Translations under genes and position numbers: made by a program | The notes under the pieces: model-generated | Seen by the model: the letters and a program-made list of their open reading frames with translations, nothing else | The model's database searches: none | Told to the model about the DNA's origin: nothing | In this document: positions 1 to 11,780 of the stretch, piece by piece | Layout: the number at the start of each line of letters is the position of its first letter | How positions within the stretch are numbered: the first letter of the stretch is position 1 | From: Anagrus nilaparvatae | Lineage: Eukaryota > Arthropoda > Insecta > Hymenoptera > Mymaridae | DNA length: 64,000 nucleotides | Reading direction: 5' to 3' | Assembly: GCA_022575985.1 (NCBI GenBank) | Contig: JAKSXM010000246.1 | Location: 12,604,001-12,668,000, forward strand

Positions 1-123
1 TTTTGTCAGATTGTCTCGCCTTTAATATCAATATTGTAAAAAGTAATTCCAGGAACATTGAAATTCAACAGAATTAATTTTGACTTGTATAAAAGACAAA
101 TTTAAAAACTACTTTCATTTCAG

Positions 124-585
124 CACTGTAAAAAGTAACTTTCTTAGGTTAACAAAAAAAATAGAATTTTTTCAAAAAATTAGTAAATTTTCAAAAAAAT
201 TTGTAAATATTCGATAAAAATCGTTCATTATTATCGAAAAATTCGAGAATTCACAATTTTTTTTGGGAATTTACGAAACAAGTTGTAAATTCACAACTAT
301 TTTTCATAAAACAACTATTTTTTAAAAATTTTCGAGAAAGAAATTGTAAATTATCAATTTTTTTGCTAATTCACAAAAAAAAATCGAGAATACTCGAATT
401 TTTTGTTATACTAAAATCATGACTAAAATATTATTATACTAAAATATTATAAATTACTAAATATATTAAATTTAGTAATTTTACGATTTTTGTCGAATAT
501 TTACAAATTTTTCGAAAATGTTCTAATTTTTTTGTTAATATAAGCAGCCTGCTTATATTATATAAGAAAGTTACTTTTTATAGTG
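124..585. mobile_element. Inverted-repeat MITE, CACTGTAAAAAGTAAC family (copy 1)
   Basis: The left end reads CACTGTAAAAAGTAACTTTC and the right end is its reverse complement with one change (TAGTG instead of CAGTG). The interior is AT-rich and built from short inverted pieces such as runs of A next to TTCGA. A second copy lies at 28755-29115, so this is a family. No coding capacity is visible. The flanking dinucleotide is AG on both sides here and TA on both sides of copy 2. A Tc1/mariner-type non-autonomous origin is an inference from copy 2. Confidence 0.75.
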
Positions 586-889
586 AGGGAACAAGAAGCG
601 CAGTCGTTTAAAATAATAAAATTTCCCAAGTTAATTAATTAAGTTTAACGTTCGACATACGTCCCAAGGTAAGTTTGAACTAATCAAAACTGCAAGGATA
701 TATGGAAATTATAATTACAAGTTTATCAACAGTTCCAGGTAGGTAGCAAGGAATTTTGTTAGTGGAGGGCTTTGGGAGAGGGGGGGCTCTATTTTAAATA
801 CCCACTCCCCTCGCGACTTCATTTTTCCCTCACTTTTGAAAAATATACAACGAATTATTACGTAATTTGATGCTCCGGGAAGACCAAGT
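586..889. other. Short gap between a MITE and a LINE remnant
   Basis: No open gene is visible. It includes a purine-rich stretch (about 760-790) and a short GC-richer piece. The last part may belong to the upstream coding sequence of the LINE remnant that follows, but is too decayed to align by eye. Confidence 0.3.
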
Positions 890-1240
890 GAACAGCTGAT
901 GAACAAAGCGTCTTATAAAAGAGGTTTGAGACCTTGGATCCAAAGGGAGCATTGGGAAGTGAATTACTTTCTGATCCAGTTCCTAAATGGACATTGGCTT
1001 TACTAATTTTATGCTCTTTAAGATAGGCAAGTTTGGGAGCCCAGAATGTTTTTTTTGTGCTAATGCGATAATGCGTGTAAATCGTTTATCACTGGATGAC
1101 CGAAAAGATAACGCTAAAAACAGAAATAGGCGTAATCATGTTTCTCTATGTCATTGAGAAAATGCTACACAGTAAGGAAGTATGGGGGCTGTGGCGAAGT
1201 ACGTAGAAGGTACCCTGTGTACTCATAAGCTATTGACAAT
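890..1240 (+). pseudogene. R1-like non-LTR retrotransposon, C-terminal pol fragment (decayed)
   Basis: Conceptual translation across shifting plus-strand frames gives pieces typical of the region after reverse transcriptase in R1-clade LINEs: a tryptophan-rich piece with HWEVNYFLIQFLNGHW (about 940-1000), a Cys-x2-Cys piece SPECFFC (about 1038-1060), and a terminal helix beginning KMLHSKEVWG (about 1155-1190). In intact elements this part follows the reverse transcriptase and carries a zinc-finger-like motif. Stops and frameshifts interrupt it, so it is a dead remnant. Assignment to the R1 group rests on remembered family patterns, not on a search. Confidence 0.55.
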
Positions 1241-1511
1241 ATCCTAACTAGGAGACAGTGCACGAGCAACAAAGGTGGGTGGTTCTTGCACACGGTTTTA
1301 AAGGAAAAACAAACGACGGACATGCAAGGATATTTATTTATATCATTATTTATTCATTATTTATTTATTTTTTATTTATTTTTTATTAATTTTATTTTAT
1401 TTTTTTATGCCTTTTTGAGAGATGTAAGGTAACCTTCAGCACCTAAAAGCCCCCAGCGCACCTCTGCAAGTAGATCTCTCTCCACCTTCTTCAAAAAGCA
1501 GCCAATCCACC
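1241..1511. repeat. AT-rich low-complexity stretch downstream of the LINE remnant
   Basis: From about 1330 to 1410 the sequence is an imperfect TATT/TTTATT repeat, which may be the decayed tail of the LINE remnant or independent low-complexity DNA. The part near 1440-1511 holds the 3' flank of the minus-strand secreted-protein gene. Confidence 0.4.
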
Positions 1512-3588
1512 TTAGTTTTCAGTGCTGGGCTTAGCATTTATAAGTGAAGTAATGCATTTGTCTGCTACTTGAGCAACAGTTAGAGCTTTGTTCAAAAGAG
1601 ATTTCACATCATTAATAATATTGCAAGCAGACAAATTTTCTGGAAGGGTATGTTTTTGTGAACGTATGAAAATGGCGTGTGTCGTTGCTCTAGATAATTG
1701 TGTTTTTGAAAGAACAGTAGCTTTTCCAGCCAACTAAAAATAAAAAATATTTTTCAATGCAAAGTCAATAATTATTCAATAGGTATCCTGGTTCTCTTTA
1801 ATAAAATTGTTTTAATTCGTTTTAAAAATTATTTTTAGATTTAAAAAAGGTTTACTTGTGGCTAAGATATTACTTTTTACTCAAGATTTTGCAAAAATGT
1901 AAAGAAAAATCATCAAAAAATTTGAACACGAAACATTTTCGTGCAGATGGCAAAAGAATATCAACCATACATGTCTGTATGGTAATTTCTATGTTTTAAA
2001 AAAAAATTTTGGAAAACCTTTAAAATTTTTAGAACTAAACCCTCATGAATCGTAAAAAATATTAATACTTACTTCTGTTAAACAGGTTGAAGATTCTTTA
2101 GAACATTTCTTTGCTTCTTCTTTTAAGTCATGCATTTTTTCCAAACCCTCTATGTAAAATCCATCGATACCAGTAACATAATCTGTTGTTTTGTTAATGT
2201 TTTGATGGATACATACAAAGGCATTGTATTGCAAATCTAAAGCCATCTTTTTTAGATGTTCTACTTCTGCAAAACATTTTCTTATGTCAACACCTAAAAT
2301 TTCAGCTTTTTTTATTTTTCCTTCGTATGGTTTTCCAAGCTAGAAAATATAATATCAATTAATACACATGTTATTTTAATAAAAAATTATTATGTACAGA
2401 AAATTAGCAATTATTTTGAAGCTCTACTATCCGAAATCTGGCTATATAATTATAATTAATAAATAGTTAGTAACGTAACGAATTAATGTAATTGGTCATG
2501 AAACAAAAAAAAATTTCAGTGAATTAAGACAACTCCCGACCAATATACTGCGGTGGGAGGCAAGGAAGCGTTAAGTTATATTAGATTTAATTAACAATAA
2601 GTATAGCTTTTGGATCGCTAATTACAAATTTCAGAGAAGAAAATACTCTAAAATTGGTTTTTTTGAGAATTTAGATTTTTAGGGTTTTTTTCGATTTTAT
2701 GAAGGTTCAAACTACCTGAAAACACGGGTCATATAGATGTGCCCACAAAAAAATAAATTACGATTCCAGGCTCAAATTATGTAGCACTTTTAAAATAATT
2801 GCTCATATACCTATAAAAATCAAAAATCATTCCCTAATAAACTTAACTGTCCCAAATCAGGGAATGAGAATGAGATTTGATATCTCATAAGATATGATAT
2901 CTCACTCCACGAAATGGCCGATTTTAGACTATTTTTTGTTCATTTCGCGAAATAGGCCAATACGCCTCTCATTCCTAGGAATTGCTCATTCCTGAAATGG
3001 GGCGGAACATACTTAAAAAATAAAGATCAAAAATTGCATTTAAATTTGTATTGCATTTAAAATTGTTTACTTTTAATACGAGCTATTTGAATTATAAAAT
3101 TATAAAATAAAACTTACAACATCTAAAAGTTTTATAGAGTAATCATGAATTTCAGATTCTATTTCTACTCCTTTTTTTTGTAGATCGGAGTACGTATTAA
3201 ATAATGAATTTCTAGCTTGGTCCATGATGTTGCGAAAAGCTACTTCAGCCTCATCCAAAACTTGAAATACCATCGATTCATCCTCTGCTTTAGCATACTA
3301 TTTTACAAAAAAGTTACATTAGAATATCATTTAAACTTCTTGTGAAGTAGACTAAATAAAACTCAGGAGTAAAAAATATTTTATCATAATTAAGAATATT
3401 ATAACAGTTTTATTCGGTTCTGTTATTGAAATAAAAATTTAAATAACAGATTTTAATTTAAATAAAAAAACATTTAAAAAATAAAATAAATCTTTCATTT
3501 GTTTTGGTATGAAAAATAATTATTATATTAATATTCTTACGCTACTGCATAAAGCAACTGCAAAGATGAAACAACTTAAGAACTTCAT
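1512..3588 (-). CDS. Secreted helical protein, 238 aa, four coding exons; possible TsetseEP/DUF725-type
   Basis: Four minus-strand exons join without a frame break: 3588-3541 (ATG, 16 codons), 3297-3118 (60), 2339-2073 (89) and 1733-1512 (73 plus stop). All introns are phase 0 with GT-AG ends; the three donors read GTAAGA, GTAAGT and GTAAGT. The start is chosen because exon 1 begins MKFLSCFIFAVALCSS, a clear signal peptide. The mature part is Lys/Glu-rich and predicted helical, with scattered cysteines (KCF, VCI, KKC, TCL, SAC, DKC). This resembles the insect TsetseEP/DUF725 family of secreted gut or fluid proteins, but that link is tentative. The second intron (about 780 bp) holds a decayed palindromic piece near 2850-3010. 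The function is unknown; the exon model itself is strong. Confidence 0.82.
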
Positions 3589-3939
3589 GATTGTTTTAAA
3601 TAATAAATTACTTTCAAATTAACAATAAGTAAAAATAATTTGAACTGATATGATTTTCGTGTCTAATTTTGGGTTTATATATAAAATAACTGATAACAAT
3701 TAAAAAAGCCACTCTTTTAAAAAATTAATATTGAATAAATTAAAAAAGTTTATGAAGATTTATTGTTTTATTTATTATGAAAGATGAATTTCGCGATAAG
3801 ATTTTATTTTAAGTTCACAGACTGGTAATAATGTAGTTAATATTTATAAAATTTTATAATAATCTACATAATTGCATTAAATTGCTCGTAAAACTAGGGC
3901 TTTTGCCTGGCTCTTTTCGGCTGATACTGGTATAGTTTT
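3589..3939. other. Upstream flank of the secreted-protein gene
   Basis: The AT-rich 5' flank of the minus-strand gene that starts at 3588. A TATATATAAA-like stretch on the minus strand near 3675-3685 could be its TATA box, about 90 bases upstream of the ATG. Nothing else is recognisable. Confidence 0.35.
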
Positions 3940-4173
3940 AAAAAACGCTGTCAAATAATTGGCACTATGGTTCCTCATTAGCAATAACAAAATGTTCTTA
4001 TTGGTCTATTTTACCTAACAAAGTATAATGTCATAAGAAAAACTAAGGATGATCTTTGAATGATCTTTTCCTTGATACTGTTATTTAACATCTCATGGAA
4101 ATTAAGTTTTTTACATAAAAAAAAGAAGATTTTTCTACACTAGAACATAATCTTCTTTTATGATAATTATGTC

Positions 4174-4515
4174 TGCTAGACACGCAAAAAAAAGAATAGT
4201 AAAATTAACCTATAAAAATGTAGTAAAAACAAATTAACATAGATTGGTAAATATAACCAAAAAATTAGTAAAAATTTTTCTAAAAAAATTGAGGTTTTAG
4301 TTTTATAAACAAATTTTATTAGTAAATTTTACTAATAATTTATAGTGAATTTTAACCAAACTGAATTTAGTAAACAACATCGTAATTTTAGTTATATTTA
4401 CTAATTTTTTGTATGCGTGGACAGTTTTTGGTGTAGCTGGTGTAGTTATATCTTTAAGACATAATTACACCAGCTGTAGGAATAAAGAAAAAATTTTTGC
4501 TACACACCAAAACAT
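4174..4515. repeat. Palindromic AT-rich insert with a terminal hairpin
   Basis: GCTAGACACGCAAAAAA (left) faces TTTTTTGTATGCGTGGAC (right, near 4405-4422), with TAGTAAA-type pieces between them. Immediately after it a second hairpin pairs GGTGTAGCTGGTGTAGTTAT with a later ATAATTACACCAGCTGTAG and ends TACACACCAAAA. No gene is visible. It lies inside the larger repeat block. Confidence 0.5.
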
Positions 4516-4599
4516 AAAGATTGTTTTTAATTCTACTTTTTATTAAACTAGTATTAGGCGCGCGTCGCGCGCTTAATGATTTAAAACTTTCAACCTTAA

Positions 4600-5144
4600 G
4601 GAGTTAGGAGGGTAAATAAAAATGATGACAGAACTGAATGAAACTGGAAATTGAATGAGAATGTAATTAATTATTAAATTTAAACATTTTTAAAGTTGAA
4701 TAGAACTTGGTTTTACCTTTGTTACCACATTAATTTTCATTTTATTGCAAATTAAAAATAGGCAGTTTAACATTGCTCTTATGGAAATTTATATTTGGAG
4801 CTTACAAAAAGTATGATAGTGATGACACAGATTAATGAAACTTAAATAATATGCTAAATAAAAGCTCAAAGATTATATTTCCAATTTATTTTATCTAGGT
4901 TACCACATTCAATCATTAATTATTCGGTAAAAACCAAGTTTTAGTAAGTAACATAACCTAAAATAATAATGTTTTTTCATAATTTATAAAATTAAAATAA
5001 CTTTTTTTTGCAATAATATTACATAATAAACACATTTTTTAATATTTTTACGACTAATTTTATTTTAAACTGCAAATTATTTAAAAAAAATAGCGTCGGT
5101 AATGTGGATATTGACTCAAATTTTCTATTTACCCTCCTAACTCC
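4600..5144. mobile_element. Small transposable element with TTAA target duplication
   Basis: The 19-base termini GGAGTTAGGAGGGTAAATA (left) and its exact reverse complement (right) are each flanked directly by TTAA (4596-4599 and 5145-5148). The interior is AT-rich, with two similar pieces containing 'gatgaca...taatgaaac'. A TTAA duplication is the hallmark of the piggyBac superfamily, so a non-autonomous piggyBac-type element is the natural reading. The terminal bases GGAG are not the usual CCC/GGG piggyBac ends, so the superfamily is inferred only. Confidence 0.72.
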
Positions 5145-6512
5145 TTAATTATTTTCTTAAATACCAAAATTTATTTTTACTTTAATTTTTTTATAGATAT
5201 CAACTACTCAACTAACTAACTAAAAATAATAGAAATATAATATATACAATAAAACCATTAATTTTAACCTATTAACAATGAAATTTGTATGAGCCAATCA
5301 GAATGACTCTTTTAGCGATGACAATGTACAATGTACATATAGTTACCGTATCGATGACTAACCCATTTTTAGGATAGGATATTCACCATTTAATAATTTT
5401 ATTTATTACTTATTATATTGTTACAATAATTGATGCTTTTTTATGAATTTATTTGGACATTTTATTTTGTTTCACCCATTTGGATTAAAAAAATGTATAA
5501 CCAGTTTGTGTAACTACACTACCAACGAGTTTTGGTGTGTATGTTTAAATTGAGGAATAAAAATGATAGTAAAAACGTTAATTCTAGATGTTAGTAATTT
5601 CATAGAAATAAATTAAGTACTAGATGTACAAAAAGAAAAAAATTTATGGTGTTTTTTTAATTTTTTATGTAAAAAATTTTGAACAAAAAAATTTCGAAAA
5701 ATTACGTATCAGATAGAGAAATCCTTTACAAACAATAAATCTGGATATTCATACTTTCATAGAAAGAAATTAAGTACTAAGTCCTAAAAAAAAAATAATT
5801 GTTTTTTTCTAATTTTTTAAATTTAAAAAAATTATTTCTTTTGAAAAATTGGGTATCGGATTGGAGATAACGAATAAAAACGAATATAAACGAATAAAAA
5901 ATGAGGTACTACGTCCAAAAAAAAAATTATGGTGTTTTTTTAATTATTTTATGGAAAAAATTAAAAAAAAAAAATTTCGAAAAATTACACATCAGATGGA
6001 GAAACCCTTTACAAACGATAATTCTAGACATTCGTACTTTCAGAGGAAAAAATTAAGTATTACGTTCTAAAAGAATAAAAATTTTGGTGGTTTTTGTATT
6101 TTTTGGCGACAAAAAATTTGAGAAAAAAATTTTCAAAAAATAAATTATAAGATTCGAGATACCGAGTAAAAACGATACTTCTAGATATCAGAACTTTCAT
6201 AGAAAAAAATGAGGTTTTACATCCAAATTAAAAAAAAAAAGTATACCGAGATTTTTTGGTAAAAAAAATTTGGAAAACAAAATTAGGTCTTAATGTCATA
6301 CTGGTAGTGAAATATCTCCGGTTACAAACATACGTACATACATACATAAATACATACACACACAAATACATACAGACTTTTTTTAAAAACCGGATTTTTA
6401 GCTTCCTGAGGTCTCAAAACGTGCTTATATGCCCAAAAATCAGAAAAAAAATTTTGACCGTCACAATGGTTCCTCTATGAGGAAAATTTTTCATTATAAG
6501 TTCCTCATTTAG

Positions 6513-6901
6513 TATCTTACACAATAAAAAATATATTACTACCGCTTAGTAATTTTAGTACGATTTAGTAATATTACTAAAAAAATAGTCATTTTACTAC
6601 AATTTGTAGTAATTTTACTACTAGTGGTAATTTTACTATTTCGTAGTAATTTTGTAAATTAGTAACGTGTAAATTTAAAATTTATTGAAATTTCATTCAT
6701 ACATCCTTGGTAGAGCTGCTTTTCAATCATTTGGTTAAAAATTCAACCGAAGCAGCTTTACCGTGGGTGTCTGGGAATTTACTACAAGTGTAGAATTACT
6801 ACAAATTGCAGTAAATTTACTATTTTTGTAGTAATATTACTAAATCGTATTAAAATTACTAAACGGTAGAAATGTTATGTTCATTATTTTTTCCTGTATA
6901 A
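6513..6901. mobile_element. Palindromic MITE with TAGTAATATTACTA units
   Basis: Left and right halves are imperfect reverse complements: TTAGTAATTTTAGTACGATT (from about 6546) pairs with AATCGTATTAAAATTACTAA (about 6845-6864). The centre forms a hairpin of AGAGCTGCTT...GAAGCAGCTT (6713-6760). The outer ends are TCTTACACAATAAAAAATAT and a rougher counterpart ending ATTTTTTCCTGTATAAGA. There is no coding sequence. The target duplication is not clear. Confidence 0.6.
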
Positions 6902-8110
6902 GAGAAATAAAATTTGTTATACCTAATGTGATCACTGAAATTTAATTTATAAAGTAAATACTTCGGTAATATTATTATTCGAATTTTTCGGTACAATAAG
7001 CATAATATAAATTATAATCTATTACTCAGGCTTGACTTATTAATAATATTTGCATGATATTATAAATTTTAATATTTATAAAAGTATTTTTTTCAAAGGT
7101 TTTAATTTTGGCAACGATTTAAAAAATAGTCCATTTGGATCAGAAGTCAAATCTCAGTTTATCATTGAGTAGGAGATACATTTTCAAAATAATGAATTTA
7201 TCTATTAGCTATATGTTTTGTGTAAATTTTTGATTCCAAATGGGTGGTATTTACTTATGAAATTTGTTAAAATCAATATTTATATTAAATTATTATAAAT
7301 CATTAGTTCAATATAAAATATTATAAAAAAATTTACATAATTTTGCAATATAAAAATAAGAATTATTTAAATTAAATAATATTGAAATCTCTAATAATTG
7401 TTTTAATTGACTCTTCTTTTAAAATATATATTCTTTATACCTTATAGTTCAAGAAAAGCAGGTTTAAACCCACAAAAAAAAGGACAAAATAATTTTTCTT
7501 TTAAATTGATAAACAATTTTGTTTAAATTGATTAACTGTCGACTTTAATTGGCCAGAGGGGCAGAATTTTTTGAAAACCAAGGCCAAAAGGGAACTTTTT
7601 CTGTTTTTTTTTTAAATATACCTTGAAACAATGATGATAGAAAAAAAATCTCATGAGTCAAATAAAGCTTAGAGTCGTTAGACGTCTTGATAAGATAAAC
7701 CAAACCCAGGGACTTGATCCTTAAAATTTTTGACTTTCTGCGTTTAATTAATAATTAATTCGTTTAGCAATTTCGATTTTATTAAATCTAGAAAGTCAAA
7801 AAGTTTGAGGATCCAATTTTTTTATTTTTGGACAAATTTTCTTTTCGAATTCCCCGTGGGCGTATAAGACTTATTAATTTTTTTTTTCGTCAAAAAGATC
7901 TTTATGTTATTAAAAAAAACGCCGAATAGATGTTTTTTTTAATTTTCATTAATAAGCATTTTTAAGTTTTCTGATGGCCAATTAAAAAAAAAAAATTTAA
8001 CCGTAATTATTATCTATAAAGGTTACATCTATCGTGTTTTATATTTCATTTTCATCTCAACAAAAGCTATTAATGCTAAAATTAAACATTTTTACCAAGA
8101 GAAGCCGCCG
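6902..8110. other. AT-rich region without recognised genes
   Basis: Both strands were read and no coding exon with plausible splice sites, RNA gene or strong inverted repeat was found. There are homopolymer A/T runs throughout. The segment 7550-7640, somewhat less AT-rich, contains 'ggccagaggggcag' without any recognised feature. Confidence 0.4.
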
Positions 8111-10091
8111 CAGGGTTGCCACATTTTTTTAAATTAAAAATCCCCGACTTTCCCTAACTTTCCAGCCCAAAAATTAGTAAATTTCCCTAACTTTTTTTTT
8201 TAATTTTCCCTGACTTTCCAAGCCTAAAGTTAAAAAATATCTTAAATTATATTTTCCCAATAGTCAATTGAATTTTCATCAAGAAAACTTAATTTCAGAC
8301 ACGAATGTTTTCCTATGTAAAAACAGTTGCTTTTTCAGTTTCTAGGGTCAAATTCTCGAAATTTTTTAAAATCGGCAATAAAATATAGCCTCTTAAATCC
8401 GGGTTATTTATAATATCAAAATTAATCCCGAGGAGTTTTTCGCGTATTTCAAAGTTTTTTGGGACAATCGCCACGATCGCCCCCTTCTGAGACCAAAAAT
8501 GTATATGTTTTTTAGTTAAATTTTTGTACAATTTTAAAAAATTTTATAAGGGTAGATTTAAATGAAGTGAGTGCGATTTGTATGGCCGGGTCTTCAAAAC
8601 TGCCCCAAAGTGTTTTTTTCTGAAAGTACTGCTAAAAATAAGTCACCAGCCCAATTTTTAGCCTCCCAGAGCAAAATCTCGATTTCTGGCAGCCATTTTT
8701 GTGTTTTGGACTTTTGTAAAAAAAAGTAAGAAAAATGAGTCATAATTTTTTTTATTATTGCTGTAAAATACTTACATTGGCAGGAAAAATTTTTTCTATT
8801 TAGGTACGGATAGGAAATTTCCCTGGCTATCCGATTCCGGGGTCAACAAATTTTTTGAGTAGCGCATGCGCGAGGAATCGCTAAGATAGGCTGTTTTTTT
8901 TTTCAAAAGTCGATTTCTCAAATGCCTATTATAGTGAAAAATCTTCTAACCAGGCTTAAAATTTTCCTTAAACCTTATATTTTTTGGCAAAAAAAAAATT
9001 TCGATGGGACACTGCTTTTTGGGAGCTCTAGATAAAAAAATACAATAGACTCGCGATATAACGAACTCGAAGTGACCGCGATTCTAATTCGGTATATCGC
9101 ACTTTCGTAATAACGAGCGACCAAGGTTCTCTTAACCCATAAGCGCCTAATCAACAATTCTTGGACACATGAATATTTTGGTATGAAAAAATGAATATTT
9201 TAGGCTAAAAATCTCACCTAGTAGGTATTTTTTATCGCTATTTCCATTTCCGGAGTCCGTTTTTACCTACGACCCTTAGGTAATAAAATATCAACCCCTA
9301 AAATAGGGTAAAATCACTAAAATTGTAAAATTAAAAAAAAAAAGTTACTATACGCAAAAGAAAAGTTTCTTTATGTTGGAAATTATATTTTTTACTTTCC
9401 AAAAGGTAAAAGATGAAAATTTATGTATTCTCAGCACATTCACTCTCTCGAGGGGGCAAATATTTGGGGTAAGGGGTGGATTTTAGAGTTGTATAAAAAA
9501 TGAATATTTTCAGCTGAAAACGTCACCTAGTAGGTATTTTTGGTCACTCTTTCCATTTCCGAAGTCTGTTTTCATTTACGACCCTTGGGTAATGAAACAT
9601 CAACCCCTAAAGTAGGGTAAAATCATTAAATTTGTGAAATTAAAAAAAAAAAAGTTACTGCATGCAAAAAAATATATTTTTAATGCTGAAAATGATATTT
9701 TTTACTTTCCAAGAGCCAAAGGAAGTAAGTTTATTTATTTTTAGCACATTCACGCATTTGAAGGACTGAATATTATGTCGAAAACAGACTTCGGAATTGA
9801 AGGCTAAAAAAAGGGATAATAATGGGAAGTTTTGAATCACTTTTTTAGATTTAAGGAATCAATTATTTTTTATGAAAAAAGTGCAAAATGGGCCAGTCCT
9901 AATCTTGGTTTACGCGGAAATGAATGAAATATTATATCATGATAAATTCCTAAAAATACTCGTAAAAATATCTATTATTTAAGAACAAAAAATTATTAGC
10001 GCATTATTTAATTAATCTTTTTCCAGATATTTTTATAAAAATCCCAGACTTTCCCGGACTTTCCAGTTTTCCAGACCGAGTGGCAAACCTG
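8111..10091. mobile_element. hAT-like non-autonomous DNA transposon (1.98 kb)
   Basis: It begins CAGGGTTGCCAC and ends GTGGCAAACCTG, an 11/12 inverted match of the CAGGG type typical of hAT elements. Just inside, 'ccccgactttccctaactttcc' on the left faces 'cccagactttcccggactttcc' on the right. The flanking 8-mers are AGCCGCCG and AGCCGGCT (5 of 8 identical, the first five), a decayed 8-bp target duplication. The interior has no transposase. It contains about 300-bp units with 'cctagtaggtattttt...gtccgtttttac' (9180-9420, 9490-9650). It also has a block (8560-8970) whose reverse complement recurs at 48065-48440. Related units make up the palindrome at 20419-21380. Confidence 0.72.
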
Positions 10092-11777
10092 AGCCGGCTT
10101 TTTAAAGGTTCCGTATACACTATATATGCGTAAATCGACTTAGTCAGGTAATAAAATTTCGAGAGGTTTTAGTATTCTTAATTCATAGTTTTAAAATTTC
10201 CTTGATCTCTTTGCAATATGTAAATTTAAAGAAATATGACAACCTCATTTTTTCTATGTGAAAAAATCAAGTAAAAATCGCAGATTTATAAAAAAGCTAA
10301 GGTTTTTTTTATTTCAGGAATGATCACTTATTTAATTACTGCAGGCTTTTTTTCTTGTTCCTTTTTTGCATCAAATTAATAGTTTTTTTTTAGAAACATT
10401 TTATAATCATCTTTTCGTTCTTAAGAGATTTTTCGCGATTGTTTAAAATATTTTTATTTGTTATGATTAAAGAAAAATCAGAGAGAAATTTTTTATTTCA
10501 TATTTAGTTATTAGCTGAAGATGATCTGGTTGCTGAAGTTTTTAAAAAAAGTAAAATACTCAATTCTGTAATAAAGTATTGGTATCTACGCTAAGTGTAC
10601 TTACAAAGTAAAAGATGCTCTGATTTACAGATCATGAACTTCAAAATTTGCCTTTTAAATATAATTTAAACCTCGGGGAATGCAGTGTAGCTATGCATGA
10701 ATTATATTTATAGTGAAATTCAAGCATAAACTATTTAGGAATAAAATATTGAGGATTTAGATAAATATAAGAGTCATGAGGAGTAGAAACAATTTAACAA
10801 AACAAGGTGCTTTCTGTAACAAGAAGGCGTTTTGCTTTTGCAGGCTTTAGGAGGCCATTTTCTTTAGGCCCAGCTGTACGCTATGCAAAATAAAAAAATT
10901 CTAAAAATTTTGGAATTCCTGATTCAGTTAAATATTTAAAAATTTTTTCAAAATTATCTCTTAAAAAAGCAAAGGCACGGATCAAGAATTTTTAACATGG
11001 GCCATGTTCATAGGAAGAAGTATTTAAAAAAGACTCTTAATACAGGGGAGGGAGGGGTTAAAAAATTGACGTTTTTAGCGGGTAGCTGGTTCAAATGGAC
11101 TTATAATAATTTTGTATTAAGGGCATGGAATAATTAGAATCTTAAAAAAACAAATTAATTACCGTATTGGAGCCAGTTTTCGAACGTATTGGCTTTCGAT
11201 CAAATACACACAAATTAGCTTTTATATTAAAAAGCATGCATCATTTATCTAAAACCGAGTTTTATTATGAAACTATAAACCCTAAAGAACTGATTTTTAC
11301 CTTTCCGATGTTAAAAAACAATTTAAATTAATAAAAAAAATAAGAAAAATGCTCTCTTGTACAACCTTAGGAGATTTTTCTCATCGTTTCCACCAAATCT
11401 CGTGTGTTATGAAAATCGAGTTTTAGGGATACCTACTCTATGCCGAACACTAAAAATGCTTTTAATTACGCTGTGAAGCTTTAATAAATGAAGGGAAAGG
11501 GTTATATTCACTTATTTATTGCAAATTTATTTTAAATAGGTATATCGATAATCGAATCCGAACTTTTTTACACGTATGGATATTTTCGATATTTTCAATT
11601 TAATTACACTTTTTTTAATTTAAACGATATTTATTTAATAAAAATACACTAAATTTGTCATAATTACATTATTTATACTATATTTTATAATAATTAATAG
11701 AATATTTAATAAACTAACACACATAAACACAATTTAAAGTACTTATATACTTATGTATCATTTTGTTTATAACACAA
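10092..11777. other. AT-rich region between two transposons
   Basis: No gene or RNA was recognised. It contains the dispersed motif 'acatgggccatgttcata' (about 11000) next to 'gggagggaggggttaaaaaattgacgttttt', which resembles pieces at 29440-29540 and 33440-33520. The short piece ACCGTATTGGAGCCAGTTTT (11161-11180) recurs inverted near 17550, outside the foldback element. Confidence 0.4.
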
Positions 11778-11780
11778 CAC

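Larger units (their letters stand above)
3940..6480. mobile_element. GGTTCCTCA repeat, copy A (with nested small elements)
   Basis: The left edge CGCTGTCAAATAATTGGCAC followed by TATGGTTCCTCATTAGCAAT also occurs at 53290-53335. The right part (5630-6480) is a series of diverged units that alternate 'tactacgtccaaaaa', long A/T runs, and 'gatattcgtactttcat'. It ends in a short CA/TA microsatellite, 'gtctcaaaacgtgcttatatgcc' and CTATGAGGAA. The outer short inverted motif is TGGTTCCTCA / TGAGGAACCA. Related blocks lie at 47045-48690, 49495-49960 (inverted) and 53290-55046. No coding is visible. The interior is enlarged by separate insertions at about 4174-4515 and 4600-5144. Confidence 0.6.
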
